Below, in pieces: positions 1 to 8,160 of a stretch of DNA of 64,000 nucleotides. The position numbers and the translations under genes were made by a program. The stretch's first letter is position 1. Each line of letters begins with the position of its first letter. Under the pieces are notes generated by a model. It had not been told where the DNA came from, did not search any database, and saw only the letters and a list, made by a program, of their open reading frames with translations. Where the stretch lies: NCBI GenBank assembly GCA_963836355.1, contig CAWIJO010000028.1, forward strand, positions 128,125 to 192,124. Direction: 5' to 3'. The DNA comes from Palsa-506 sp963836355. Lineage in GTDB: Bacteria > Actinomycetota > Actinomycetes > Streptosporangiales > Streptosporangiaceae.

Positions 1-309
1 GCGCATCAGCGCGGTCCGCCGCTCGTCTGCCAGTGCGCCGCGCACGGCGGTGCCAGGCGGCGGGACCGGGTCGCCGTCAGCCGGGATCAGGTACAGATCA
101 TCGCCCTTGCGCGCGCCCGCGATGCCCGTCTGCACGCCTCCCCAGAGCAAGACACCATGATCTGGCGGCTGGCCGCCGCCGCCAGGATAGAACGCCGACC
201 GGTCGAGCACGATGCCGTCCGGCGACGCCGCGAGAACCACGGCCTCCCATTCGCGCAGGGTCTGGTCAGCTAGCTCAAGCCGGTGCGTTCGCCACTGAGT
301 CTCGCTCAC
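1..309 (-). CDS. AlaX-like alanyl-tRNA editing protein, N-terminal part
   Basis: I see an open minus-strand frame running off the left edge (103 codons here) from a GTG at 309-307. The translation carries the AlaX/AlaRS editing-domain signature FYPGGGGQPPDHG at about residues 42-54 and ends in RRTALMR, just before the expected HxxxH zinc-binding segment, which lies outside the window. Such proteins hydrolyse Ser- or Gly-mischarged tRNA-Ala in trans. An upstream ATG at 316 is in another frame, so GTG 309 is the likely start. The family assignment is firm; whether the complete protein is a short AlaX or a longer form cannot be seen. Confidence 0.8.
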   Translation of the reverse strand, partial: MSETQWRTHRLELADQTLREWEAVVLAASPDGIVLDRSAFYPGGGGQPPDHGVLLWGGVQTGIAGARKGDDLYLIPADGDPVPPPGTAVRGALADERRTALMR

Positions 310-332
310 GGGCCATGAGCCTAGTGGGTTGC

Positions 333-677
333 CTACCAGGGGCCGTACGGACCCTGTCGCGTCGACCCGCCGTTAAATCCCCTGACCCGAGGCCGGACGT
401 CGGTGAGGTAGACCGCTGCCGCGACGAAAGCTGCCACGGACAAGATGCCGATGGCCGCGAAGCCTGTGCTTGCCGCAGTGCCAAGGCCGATCGCGGTGGC
501 GACGCCAAGGATGATCAGCCACAATGGCTTGGTCTGCTTGCTGGCCGCCACGAACGCCTGCGAAGGCCGGCGGAGAGCGTCGATGAATGCCCATGCCTCG
601 ACGACGAATGCGGCAATGGCCAGCACTTCGAAGAGCCAGGTGAGCGCCGAGTACGCGCCCGGGTTGCTGAAAATCAC
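333..677 (-). CDS. DUF2516 family membrane protein
   Basis: A 114-residue protein with three hydrophobic segments (about residues 10-33, 50-70 and 72-92) and a short polar tail. The WLFEVLAIAAFVVEAWAFIDA start and the RRPSQAF loop fit the actinobacterial DUF2516 family, whose function is unknown. It starts 4 bases after the stop of the upstream XRE regulator, so the two are almost certainly co-transcribed and possibly translationally coupled. The location is the cytoplasmic membrane. Confidence 0.8.
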   Translation of the reverse strand: MIFSNPGAYSALTWLFEVLAIAAFVVEAWAFIDALRRPSQAFVAASKQTKPLWLIILGVATAIGLGTAASTGFAAIGILSVAAFVAAAVYLTDVRPRVRGFNGGSTRQGPYGPW

Positions 678-681
678 GATG

Positions 682-1224
682 TCAGGCTATCGGCTGGCGG
701 CCCTGCTCGGAACCATTCGCTTCCGCGCCGCCCGGCCGGCCAGGGCCGCATCTCCGGAATGCTCCGTCAGGCCAGGCGGGCTCCGTCAGGCCGGCGGGCT
801 CCGTCAGGCCGGCGGGCTCCGTCAGGCCGGCGGGCTCCGTCAGGCCGGCGTGCTCCGTCAGGCCGGCATCGCCTGTTCCCGCAGCCAGCGCCGCCTCCCT
901 GCGGAACGACTCATAGAGCTGCACCAGCATCTGCTTCTGCCGCTCCGTCAGCTCAGGATCGGCGAGTACCACGCTCGGGACGCTAACGTGTGGCCGGTCT
1001 TCCAGGATCCCGGACTGGACGTACAGTGCCTCGGCCGAGATCCGCAGGCCCTTCGCGATTTGCTGCAGTAGGTCCGCGCTCGGCTTGCGCAGCCCCCGCT
1101 CGATCTGGCTCAGATACGGATTGGACACGCCCGCGATCTGGGCGAGCTGGCGGATGGAGAGCTTGGCTTGCTCACGCTGCTCGCGAACGAAGCTACCTAT
1201 CGAGCTGACGATTTCCGGGCTCAT
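682..1224 (-). CDS. XRE-family helix-turn-helix regulator with repeat-containing tail
   Basis: The 180-residue product has an N-terminal Cro/CI-type helix-turn-helix (about residues 10-70, including IRQLAQIAGVSNPYLSQIE), so it should bind DNA. A linker (ADPELTERQKQMLVQLYESF) is followed by an AGLTEP hexapeptide array encoded by an 18-bp tandem repeat at 761-869. The last repeat unit carries one extra base, which puts the final 30 or so residues in a different frame from the one the array would otherwise predict. Helix-turn-helix proteins paired with DUF2516 are common in actinobacteria; the targets are unknown. Confidence 0.85.
   Translation of the reverse strand: MSPEIVSSIGSFVREQREQAKLSIRQLAQIAGVSNPYLSQIERGLRKPSADLLQQIAKGLRISAEALYVQSGILEDRPHVSVPSVVLADPELTERQKQMLVQLYESFRREAALAAGTGDAGLTEHAGLTEPAGLTEPAGLTEPAGLTEPAWPDGAFRRCGPGRPGGAEANGSEQGRQPIA
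761..869. repeat. 18-bp tandem repeat in the XRE gene
   Basis: Six consecutive units of gctccgtcaggccggcgg: one 19-nt variant at 761-779 with an extra a, then five 18-nt units from 780 to 869. On the minus strand each in-frame unit encodes six residues (AGLTEP). The 19-nt unit changes the reading frame of everything downstream. Confidence 0.95.
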
Positions 1225-1435
1225 TCTCCCAGTCTCGCTACCAGCACCGCCGCTGGCAAACTCCGTCTCGACCGCTCAGGCCATCAAGTCACGCCAGTCA
1301 CACCGGTCACGCGATTCGGCTGACAAGCCGGATCGCGATCCGGCCGGCCAGCCTCCTGACGTCAGCCGGTGCTGATTGCCGCCACGATCTCCCTACGCTC
1401 CCGGCGAGGCAGCCGGCGCACCACCGGCAAATCGC

Positions 1436-1535
1436 CAGCACCCCGCGGACCAGCACCCCGCGGACCAGCACCCCGCGGACCAGCACCCCGCGGACCAGCA
1501 CCCCGCGGACCAGCACCCCGCGGACCAGCACCCCG
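1436..1535. repeat. 15-bp intergenic tandem repeat
   Basis: Six perfect copies of cagcaccccgcggac (1436-1525) followed by a 10-base partial copy, in the intergenic region upstream of the DUF222 gene. There are no spacers, so it is a minisatellite and not a CRISPR array. Confidence 0.95.
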
Positions 1536-1543
1536 TACCCCCA

Positions 1544-1572
1544 TTGACAGATGGCGCAGTTATCGAAAATTC
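1544..1572 (+). promoter_or_regulatory. Candidate promoter of the DUF222 gene
   Basis: A consensus -35 hexamer TTGACA lies at 1544-1549, with an AT-rich stretch (aaaattc) about 17 bases further on that could serve as a weak -10. It directly follows the 15-bp repeat array and lies about 115 bases before the ATG at 1688. The -10 match is poor. Confidence 0.3.
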
Positions 1573-1687
1573 TGACGGATTATTTCTCGGACGGGGGCAG
1601 ACAGAGGCCATTTTGTCAGCGGCTGACGATATCTTTGGCGATGAAGGCCAATTCAGCAGGTCATGACCGGGGAGGGAGGAAGAGCCG

Positions 1688-4135
1688 ATGCAAGAGGAAC
1701 CCGTCGTCCCTCCCGAACCCCCCGCTGACCATGCGCCGTCCGCTGATCCTGCGTCTGCGTCTGCGTCAGCTCCAGCCCCTGCATCTGCATCTGCGTCTGC
1801 GTCTGCCCCTGGCTCTGCGCCCGCCGGCCCTGCGTCTGTGCCCGTCTCCGGCTCGGCGTCGACCTCTGCCCCGGTGGTGTTCGCGGATGAAGATGGTGAG
1901 CCGTTTGACGCGGAGGCGTATTTCGATCCGGATTACGGCCCGCCCGAAGGCGAGGAGGCGTGGCTGGCGCAGGTGGCGTCGCCGGTGGCGGATGAGTACC
2001 TGGCCGCGCACCAGCCCCCGGCGGGGGTCCGGGAGGTGCTGGCAGCCGGATTCACCCACCGCGATCATGTCCCCGGCGCGCGCGGCTGGGCGGCCGGCGG
2101 GACGCTGGACACGATGGAGCCGGGCCCGGCGCTGGCCGGGTTCGCCGACGACGCGGTCACCGGCGGCCTGTCGACGTTAACTGACGATGAGCTGATCGGG
2201 GTGCTCGGCTCGGCGCGGCGGCTCGCATCCCGGGCGGCGAGCGTGGAGCTGGCCGCAGTCGCGGACCTGAGCGCCCGCCGCGAGGCTGATGCCGCGAAGA
2301 CCCGGGACCGCCGCCAGGCTGAGCATGCCGCCGATGAGATCGCCGCCGCGCTCACCTTGACCTGCCGGGCCGCGGACAAGCTGCTGGGCCTGGCGGTGAA
2401 CCTGGCCCGGCTCCCGGCCGTCATGAACGCGCTGGCCGCGGGGCGGATCGACTTGCCCAAGGCGAACGTTTACGCGCTGGAGCTGGCCGGGCTCGCCGAT
2501 GACCCGGCCGCCGCGATCGCCGCGGTCACGATCGGGGACGCGGCCGGGCTGACGACGGGGGAACTCGGCGCGGTGCTGCGCCGGCTGGTGCTGGCTCATG
2601 ACCCGGACGCAGCGCGGAAAAAGCGCCAGCAGGCGCAGAAGGACGCCCGGGTGGAAACCTGGGCCGAGAACGCCGGGACCGCCGCGCTGGCCGGGCGGGA
2701 CCTGCCGCCCGCCGACGTGCTCGCCGCGGACAAGAACATCGACTACTACGCTCGCCAGCTCAAGAAAGCCGGCACCCCCGGCACCCTGGAATTCTTGCGC
2801 GCCAAAGTATTCACCGCCCTGCTGACCAGCAGGCCCCTGTATACCCTGCTGCCCGGCAACGATGACTGCCCGGGCAACGACGGCAGCGCAGGAAACCCGG
2901 ACGGCCCTGGCGCGGACGGCCCTGCAGGCGGCGCGGACGGCCCCGCAGGAAACCCGGACGGCCCTGCAGGCGGCGCGGACGGCCCCGCAGGAAACCCGGA
3001 CGGCCCTGCAGGCGGCGCGGACGGCCCTGCAGGCGGCGCGGACGGCAGCCGCGGCGCGGCGGGCAGCGGGAACCCGGACGGGCCCGCAGCCGGCGCCGGC
3101 AGTGCCAGCCACGGCGCGGACGGCAACCGCCTTGGCGAAGATGACAACGATCCCGGCGAAGGCAACCACAACCCCGGCGAAAGCAACGGCGGCGGCGGCA
3201 CCCGCCTGCCCGGGCCCGGCACCGGCCCGTCCGGCCGCTGGCCCCCAGCAGGCACCGGAACCGGCCTCCCGCCCGGACTCACCGGATCAGTCAACCTCAC
3301 CATCCCGCTGTCCGCCTGGCTCGGCCTGACTGGCCACCCAGGCGAAGCCCCCGGACCCGGCCCCCTCGACGCAGCAACCAGCCGCGACCTGGCCAGCCGC
3401 ATCGCCGCCAGGCCCGGCAGCCGGTGGTGCCTCACCATCCTCGGCCCCGATGGCCAGGCCATCGGCCACGGCTGCACCCAGCCCCGCGCCGGACCACCAC
3501 CGCCCGCAACCAGCCCACCCAGCGCAACCAGCCCGCCCAGCGCAACCAGCCCGCCCAGCGCAACCAGCCCGCCCAGCGCAACCAGCCCGCCCAGCGCAAC
3601 CAGCCCGCCCAGCGCAACCAGACCACCCAGCGCAACCAGCCCGCCACGAGGTGGCACTGATCCGCCACCCAGCGGAAACGCCTCAGGCCGGATCGGGCCG
3701 CCATCCTGGGACACATACAACCCGCCCGGCGCGAACGGCCCGGCCGGAACGAGCAACCCGGCTGGCGAGGGCACCGCCAGATGGCTCGCCGGGCTCAAGA
3801 TCAGCTGGCTCGAAACCGCCGCCTGCGGCCACCCCCGCGAAACCCGCGCCTACCAGCCATCAGCCACCCTCCGCCACCTCATCAAGATCCGCGACCGGAC
3901 CTGCACCTACCCCGGCTGCCGCCGGCCGGCCCGCCAATGCGACGACGACCACACCTTGCCGCACGACCAGGGCGGAAGAACATGCGAATGCAATATGTCC
4001 CCTTTGTGCAGACGGCACCACGCCGCGAAACAGGCACCCGGCTGGCACCTCCAGCAGCCCTGGCCCGGCACCCTCATCTGGACCATGCCCAACGGCAGAA
4101 CCAGGACCGTAACCCCACCGCCCTACCCCGTCTAG
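1688..4135 (+). CDS. DUF222/HNH endonuclease-domain protein (13E12-like)
   Basis: The 815-residue protein has an acidic Ala/Ser-rich start (1-70), a DUF222 region (about 150-370) and a C-terminal HNH nuclease motif (about 735-785: RDRTCTYPGCRRP, then DDDHTLPHDQGG and NMSPLCRRHH). The HNH zinc/metal residues are all present. Between them lie two low-complexity insertions: a Gly/Asp/Asn/Pro-rich array (about 395-530) and an SPPSAT array (about 608-652). Family members are multicopy in actinobacteria and resemble mobile-element-encoded nucleases; no biological role is established. A strong purine-rich ribosome site (ggggagggagga) precedes the ATG. It is longer than the usual 450-550 residues because of the repeats. 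Confidence 0.85.
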   Translation: MQEEPVVPPEPPADHAPSADPASASASAPAPASASASASAPGSAPAGPASVPVSGSASTSAPVVFADEDGEPFDAEAYFDPDYGPPEGEEAWLAQVASPVADEYLAAHQPPAGVREVLAAGFTHRDHVPGARGWAAGGTLDTMEPGPALAGFADDAVTGGLSTLTDDELIGVLGSARRLASRAASVELAAVADLSARREADAAKTRDRRQAEHAADEIAAALTLTCRAADKLLGLAVNLARLPAVMNALAAGRIDLPKANVYALELAGLADDPAAAIAAVTIGDAAGLTTGELGAVLRRLVLAHDPDAARKKRQQAQKDARVETWAENAGTAALAGRDLPPADVLAADKNIDYYARQLKKAGTPGTLEFLRAKVFTALLTSRPLYTLLPGNDDCPGNDGSAGNPDGPGADGPAGGADGPAGNPDGPAGGADGPAGNPDGPAGGADGPAGGADGSRGAAGSGNPDGPAAGAGSASHGADGNRLGEDDNDPGEGNHNPGESNGGGGTRLPGPGTGPSGRWPPAGTGTGLPPGLTGSVNLTIPLSAWLGLTGHPGEAPGPGPLDAATSRDLASRIAARPGSRWCLTILGPDGQAIGHGCTQPRAGPPPPATSPPSATSPPSATSPPSATSPPSATSPPSATSPPSATRPPSATSPPRGGTDPPPSGNASGRIGPPSWDTYNPPGANGPAGTSNPAGEGTARWLAGLKISWLETAACGHPRETRAYQPSATLRHLIKIRDRTCTYPGCRRPARQCDDDHTLPHDQGGRTCECNMSPLCRRHHAAKQAPGWHLQQPWPGTLIWTMPNGRTRTVTPPPYPV
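2880..3055. repeat. Degenerate Gly-rich coding repeat in the DUF222 gene
   Basis: Interspersed 21-nt units with a ggcggcgcggacggccctgca core, alternating with a gcaggaaacccggacggcc variant. They encode alternating GGADGPA and GNPDGPA heptapeptides. All units are multiples of three, so the frame is kept. Confidence 0.85.
3512..3637. repeat. 18-bp coding repeat in the DUF222 gene
   Basis: Seven contiguous copies of agcccgcccagcgcaacc; the first and seventh have minor substitutions. They encode SPPSAT hexapeptides just upstream of the HNH domain. Confidence 0.95.
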
Positions 4136-4216
4136 CCGCTTCCGCTGACGCCGCCGGAGTCGCTGACGCCGCCGGAATGTGCCAGTCCGGCCCGGACCGC
4201 AGATCTCAAACGGCTG

Positions 4217-5098
4217 TCATTCGCGGCCAGCATTGCCCGAACCTGAATTGCCCGAACCTGACACGCCGAGCATTGCCCGAGCTTGATCCGGTGTCATCGC
4301 GGGTCGCTGTGCCAGCCCCGCGAGCGTGGCCGCACGCTCGACCAGTTCGGCGTTGCGCGTCACCGGCCGGCCACGGGCGAACGAGATCGTATCTTCCATC
4401 CCAACCCGCAAGTGCCCGCCTGCCGCCAGGGCCGCGAAGATGACGGGTACCGACGTCCGGCCGATGCCGGTCGCCGACCAGGTCGCGCCCGGCGGCAGCG
4501 CGGCCACCGCCTGGACCAGCTGCGCGGCGCTGCCCGGCATCCCGCCCGGCACCCCCATTACCAGGTCACAGTGCACCTGCCCGCCATGCGGGGCACCAAG
4601 ATCATCGAGCAGCCGGTGCAGCGTGGCGACATGGCCCATGTCGAACAGCTCGAATTCGGGTACGACCCCAAGTTCCTTTGTTCTGGCATAAAGCTCCCGG
4701 ATGAATGGCCAGGGGTTGGCGAACACCTCGTCGCCGAAGTTCACCGTGCCGCAAGTGAGCGAGCACGCGTCCGGGCTGGCCTCCAGGACGGCAAGGCGCG
4801 GCCCGAAGCCGTCCGTGACCGCCCCGCCGGTGGACAGCTGGACGATCAGATCGGTGCCCGCGCGAAGAGCCTGAACCGTGTCCGTCAGCCTGCCCAGATC
4901 CAGAGTGGGACGCGCGTGTTCGTCCCTGATGTGGACGTGGATGACCGCGGCACCCGCTGCCCTGCACTCCTTGGCGGTCGTGACCAGCTCGTCGATGGTC
5001 ACCGGCAGCGCGGGCACCGACGCCTTGTCCGACTCGGCACCGGTCGGGGCGACGGTAATGAGCGTGCCAGCCCGGTCAGGAGACATCGCAGCACCCAT
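4217..5098 (-). CDS. BKACE-family (DUF849) beta-keto acid cleavage enzyme
   Basis: The 293-residue product matches the beta-keto acid cleavage family: VTIDELVTTAKECRAAGAAVIHVHIRD with the metal-binding HxH (about residues 48-50), the QLSTGG loop, PEFELFDMGH and the terminal GMEDTISFARG motif. Family members use a divalent metal to transfer an acetyl unit from a beta-keto acid to acetyl-CoA or another acyl-CoA; kce of lysine fermentation is the archetype. Specificity differs widely between members, so the substrate is unknown. The C-terminal GSGNSGSGN is low complexity. It is divergent from dtd, with an 87-base gap. Confidence 0.85.
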   Translation of the reverse strand: MGAAMSPDRAGTLITVAPTGAESDKASVPALPVTIDELVTTAKECRAAGAAVIHVHIRDEHARPTLDLGRLTDTVQALRAGTDLIVQLSTGGAVTDGFGPRLAVLEASPDACSLTCGTVNFGDEVFANPWPFIRELYARTKELGVVPEFELFDMGHVATLHRLLDDLGAPHGGQVHCDLVMGVPGGMPGSAAQLVQAVAALPPGATWSATGIGRTSVPVIFAALAAGGHLRVGMEDTISFARGRPVTRNAELVERAATLAGLAQRPAMTPDQARAMLGVSGSGNSGSGNAGRE

Positions 5099-5185
5099 AA
5101 CGGGAGTGCGGGGCGGGAGCGGCGGATCGCCTAGCGGCGGGGCGGCCTGTGCTGTCCGGCGTCATGAGCGGAAGAATGCCTTCTC

Positions 5186-5611
5186 GTGCGAGCTGTGGTC
5201 CAGCGGGCAAGTACCGCGAGCGTCGAGGTGGCCGGGACGATCGCAGGCTCGCTGGCCCGTCCTGGTCTCGTGGTGCTCGTCGGGGTGACCCACCAGGACA
5301 CGCCGACGGCAGCGGCGGCGCTTGCCCGCAAGATCTACCATCTCCGTATCCTGCAAGGCGAGCGGTCCTGCGCGGAAACGAGCGCGCCGCTGCTGGTCAT
5401 CAGCCAGTTCACGCTCTACGCGGATACCGCCAAGGGGAGGCGGCCGACCTGGCAGGCGGCGGCACCGCGGTCAGTCGCCGAGCCGCTAGTCAGCGCGTTC
5501 GCCGACGAGCTGCACAGCCTCGGCGCGGAGGTCCAGACTGGCGTATTCGGCGCAGACATGAAGGTCATGCTGGTCAACGATGGCCCCGTGACCCTGATCC
5601 TTGAGGCGTAG
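5186..5611 (+). CDS. dtd: D-aminoacyl-tRNA deacylase
   Basis: A 141-residue protein of standard Dtd length. It has the N-terminal MRAVVQRAS, the SQFTLYADT-KGRRPTW active-site motif (about residues 78-94) and a C-terminal NDGPVTLILEA carrying the cross-subunit Gly-cisPro element. It hydrolyses D-amino acids (and Gly on tRNA-Ala) from mischarged tRNAs in the cytoplasm. The start is GTG at 5186. Its 3' end overlaps the convergent TIM-barrel gene by 38 bases. Confidence 0.93.
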   Translation: MRAVVQRASTASVEVAGTIAGSLARPGLVVLVGVTHQDTPTAAAALARKIYHLRILQGERSCAETSAPLLVISQFTLYADTAKGRRPTWQAAAPRSVAEPLVSAFADELHSLGAEVQTGVFGADMKVMLVNDGPVTLILEA

Positions 5612-6431
5612 CCGGTGCCAGGCTGCCATACTGGCCGAGATGGTGCCGGGTGAAGGCGAGCGCCTCGGCCAGGTCTGCCTGGCGCTCCTCGCTGGCCAGC
5701 GCGCGCCGCGTGTTCACCTCAAGAACCACCACGCCGGAATAGCCGGTGGATCTGAGCCGCTGCAGCAACTCCGCGCACGGCTGGCCGCCCCGGCCCGGCA
5801 CCAGGTGCTCGTCAGGCAGGCCGGGCTTGTTGCCGTCGGCCATATGCACATGCGCCAGCCTGGGACCGAGTTCGGCGGCCATCTCCATTGCATCGGAACC
5901 CGATACGGCCGTGTGCGACAAATCCAGCGTCACGTGACGGCAGTCCAGCTCGACTGGATTCCAGTGCGGGGCATAGGCAGCAACCTCGGCTCCGCGCGCG
6001 CGAATCGGGTACAGGTTCTCCACGGCGAAGACCACGTCGGTTTCCTCGCCCATGCTGGCCAGCCCGGCCTCGAAATCCCGCGCGTATTCCCGCTGCCAGC
6101 GAAACGGCGGATGCACCACGACGACCCGCGCGCCCAGCTTCTCTGCCGCCTCCCTCGCCCGGTTCAGCTTTCCCCACGGTTCCCGGCCCCAGACCCGCTG
6201 GGTAATGAGCAGGCACGGCGCGTGCACGGCCAGGACGGGAACATGGTGATAGTCCGACAGCCTGCGCAGCACATCCACGTCCTGGCTGATCAGGTCAAGC
6301 GAAACCATGACCTCGACGCCGTCATAGCCAAGCCTGGCGGCCGCCTCGAAGGCGTCCGGTGTCCGTTCGGGGAAAACTGAAGCACTAGATAGTGCCACCA
6401 GCGCACCCGAAGCCGGTGCAATGCGGCCCAA
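5574..6431 (-). CDS. Sugar phosphate isomerase/epimerase-like TIM-barrel protein
   Basis: The 285-residue product fits the xylose isomerase-like TIM-barrel (AP endonuclease 2) superfamily: LGYDGVEVMV near the start, VLAVHAP, ARVVVVHPP, AVENL, LTLDLSHT-type segment (VTLDLSH), LAHVHMADG and VVVLEVN carry the usual metal-coordinating Glu/His/Asp residues. The exact substrate cannot be read from sequence. It is convergent with dtd (38-base overlap) and divergent from radA, so it is probably transcribed alone. Confidence 0.75.
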   Translation of the reverse strand: MGRIAPASGALVALSSASVFPERTPDAFEAAARLGYDGVEVMVSLDLISQDVDVLRRLSDYHHVPVLAVHAPCLLITQRVWGREPWGKLNRAREAAEKLGARVVVVHPPFRWQREYARDFEAGLASMGEETDVVFAVENLYPIRARGAEVAAYAPHWNPVELDCRHVTLDLSHTAVSGSDAMEMAAELGPRLAHVHMADGNKPGLPDEHLVPGRGGQPCAELLQRLRSTGYSGVVVLEVNTRRALASEERQADLAEALAFTRHHLGQYGSLAPATPQGSGSRGHR

Positions 6432-6564
6432 GGCGTCTCTCCCCTACTCTCCGGATCTCTCCAGCCTGCGATATCCGCGCGTGGCCAAGCCTATGCCGAC
6501 CAGAGCCGAACCCGCGCCCCGCAAGTACCCCGGACTGTCGGCAGTGGCCGTTACTGTGCCAGCC

Positions 6565-8049
6565 ATGGGAAAGTCAGCTGCTGCCGTGCTCTATCAGTGC
6601 TCGGAATGCGGCTGGCGAAGCATGAAGTGGGCAGGCCGATGTGGCGAGTGCCAGGGCTGGGGCACGGTCGCCGAGGCCCGCGTCCCGGCCCCGGCCCGGG
6701 CGGGGCTGCGCTCGTCGGCCCGGGCCGGGCAGGCGATCTTCTCCGGGTCGGCCGCCGCCGTGCCGATCACCGACGTGGACGCCAGCAGCGCTGGCGCGCG
6801 GCCGACCGGCCTCGATGAACTCGACCGGGTGCTCGGCGGCGGGCTGGTGCCCGGCTCGGTGGTTCTGCTGGCCGGCGAGCCCGGCGTCGGCAAGTCGACC
6901 CTGCTGCTTGAGGCGGGCGCGCTCGCCGCCGAGACGGGCCGGGTCCTGTACGTCACCGGCGAGGAGTCAGCCGCGCAGGTAAGGCTTCGCGCTGACCGGA
7001 TCGGGGCTGTGAGCGATCAGCTTTACCTCGCCGCGGAAACTGACCTGTCCGCTGTCCTCGGCCATGTCGATGCGGTCCGCCCAGGCCTGCTGATTGTCGA
7101 CTCGGTGCAGACCATCAACGTGGCCGGCCTTGACGGCGCGCCCGGGGGGGTTACCCAGATCCGCGAGGTGACCGCCGCCCTGATGGAGGTGGCGAAGCAG
7201 CAGATGCTGACTACCGTGCTCGTCGGGCACGTGACGAAGGACGGCTCGATAGCCGGGCCGCGCGCCCTTGAGCATCTCGTTGACGTCGTCCTGCATTTCG
7301 ATGGCGACCGGCACTCGCGGCTCCGGATGGTGCGCGCGCTGAAGAACAGGTTCGGCCCCACCGACGAGATCGGCTGCTTCGAGCTTGGCGAATTCGGCCT
7401 GATCGGGCTGGCCGATCCGAGCGGGCTGTTCCTCTCCCAGGCGCGCGACCCGGTGCCCGGCACCTGCGTGACGGTAGCCCTGGAGGGCCGCCGCCCGCTT
7501 GTCGCCGAGGTGCAGACGCTGGTCTGCGCATCGACCGCGGACCTGGCCCGGCGGGTGACATCCGGTCTGGACGCCTCGCGGGTGGGAATGGTGCTCGCCG
7601 TGTTGCAGCGGCGGGCCGGCGTCCCGATCGGCAAGCAGGATGTCTACGCCGCGACCGTGGGCGGAGTCAGGCTCACTGAGCCATCCGTGGACCTGGCCCT
7701 CGCGCTGGCGGTAGCGAGCGCGACGTCGGATTTGACCGTGCCGCCGCACCTGGTCGCCATCGGTGAGGTCGGCCTGGCCGGCGACATCCGCCAGGTCCCT
7801 GGGATCCAGCGCCGACTGGCCGAGGCCGAGCGGATGGGTTTCCGCACTGCGATCGTCCCGCGTGGCTCCGGCGGGCTGCCCGGGGACGGCGCCGGGGGCA
7901 CGACTGCCGGGGGCACGACTGCCGGGGGCACGACTGCCGGGGGCATGGCTGCCGGGGGCGCCCCGGCCCGGGCGGCAAGCGGACAGTTGACCGACGTCAG
8001 GGAGGCCGGCGACATCCGGGCGGCGCTGGTGGCGGCGCTAGGCCACTAG
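6565..8049 (+). CDS. radA: DNA repair protein RadA
   Basis: Starting at the ATG at 6565 gives 494 residues: a CxxC...CxxC zinc finger (YQCSECGWRSMKWAGRCGEC, about 10-29), a RecA-like ATPase with Walker A GEPGVGKS (about 105-112), the RadA-specific KNRFG motif and a C-terminal Lon-protease-like domain. It acts in branch migration and recombinational repair. The same frame is open back to 6421, but those 48 residues lack RadA similarity and would overlap the divergent gene. A GGTTA repeat from a 15-bp array sits near the C-terminus. disA follows by 111 bases, a pairing known in actinobacteria and Bacillus. Confidence 0.93.
   Translation: MGKSAAAVLYQCSECGWRSMKWAGRCGECQGWGTVAEARVPAPARAGLRSSARAGQAIFSGSAAAVPITDVDASSAGARPTGLDELDRVLGGGLVPGSVVLLAGEPGVGKSTLLLEAGALAAETGRVLYVTGEESAAQVRLRADRIGAVSDQLYLAAETDLSAVLGHVDAVRPGLLIVDSVQTINVAGLDGAPGGVTQIREVTAALMEVAKQQMLTTVLVGHVTKDGSIAGPRALEHLVDVVLHFDGDRHSRLRMVRALKNRFGPTDEIGCFELGEFGLIGLADPSGLFLSQARDPVPGTCVTVALEGRRPLVAEVQTLVCASTADLARRVTSGLDASRVGMVLAVLQRRAGVPIGKQDVYAATVGGVRLTEPSVDLALALAVASATSDLTVPPHLVAIGEVGLAGDIRQVPGIQRRLAEAERMGFRTAIVPRGSGGLPGDGAGGTTAGGTTAGGTTAGGMAAGGAPARAASGQLTDVREAGDIRAALVAALGH
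7891..7950. repeat. 15-bp tandem repeat inside radA
   Basis: Four copies of gccgggggcacgact, the last with two changes, encoding AGGTT pentapeptides in a surface-like segment of the Lon-like domain. Confidence 0.95.
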
Positions 8050-8060
8050 CCGGGGCATTG

Positions 8061-8122
8061 CCCCGGACTCGCCGATAGCCGCGGAGCCCCGGACTCGCCG
8101 ATAGCCGCGGAGTCGCCGATAG
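8061..8122. repeat. 26-bp direct repeat upstream of disA
   Basis: Two perfect adjacent copies (8061-8086 and 8087-8112) of a 26-base unit beginning ccccggactcgccgatag, followed by a 10-base partial copy, between radA and disA. The array lies where a disA promoter or leader would be. Confidence 0.9.
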
Positions 8123-8160
8123 AGTGGCGTAGTCAGTAGTCCCTCATCCCCGGGGGTTCA

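Larger units (their letters stand above)
1225..1687. other. Divergent intergenic region with a minisatellite
   Basis: This 463-base gap separates the XRE gene (minus) from the DUF222 gene (plus). It holds the 15-bp repeat array at 1436-1535 and a promoter-like sequence near 1544. An open frame through the array (1376-1666) exists only because the unit length is divisible by three, and I see no family signal in it. Confidence 0.6.

Noticed and set aside
33..986. Long plus-strand open frame across the AlaX, DUF2516 and XRE genes
   Set aside because: Arg/Pro-rich shadow of minus-strand genes with recognisable domains; no family signal of its own.
1436..1535. CRISPR array
   Set aside because: Repeat units are contiguous with no spacers and only 15 bp; the other arrays in the window are likewise direct tandem repeats.
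1376..1666. A small protein with DQHPA repeats
   Set aside because: The frame is open only because the 15-bp unit is divisible by three; no ribosome site or family match.
6421..6564. RadA N-terminal extension
   Set aside because: No similarity to RadA; the family begins just before the CxxC zinc finger, at the ATG at 6565.
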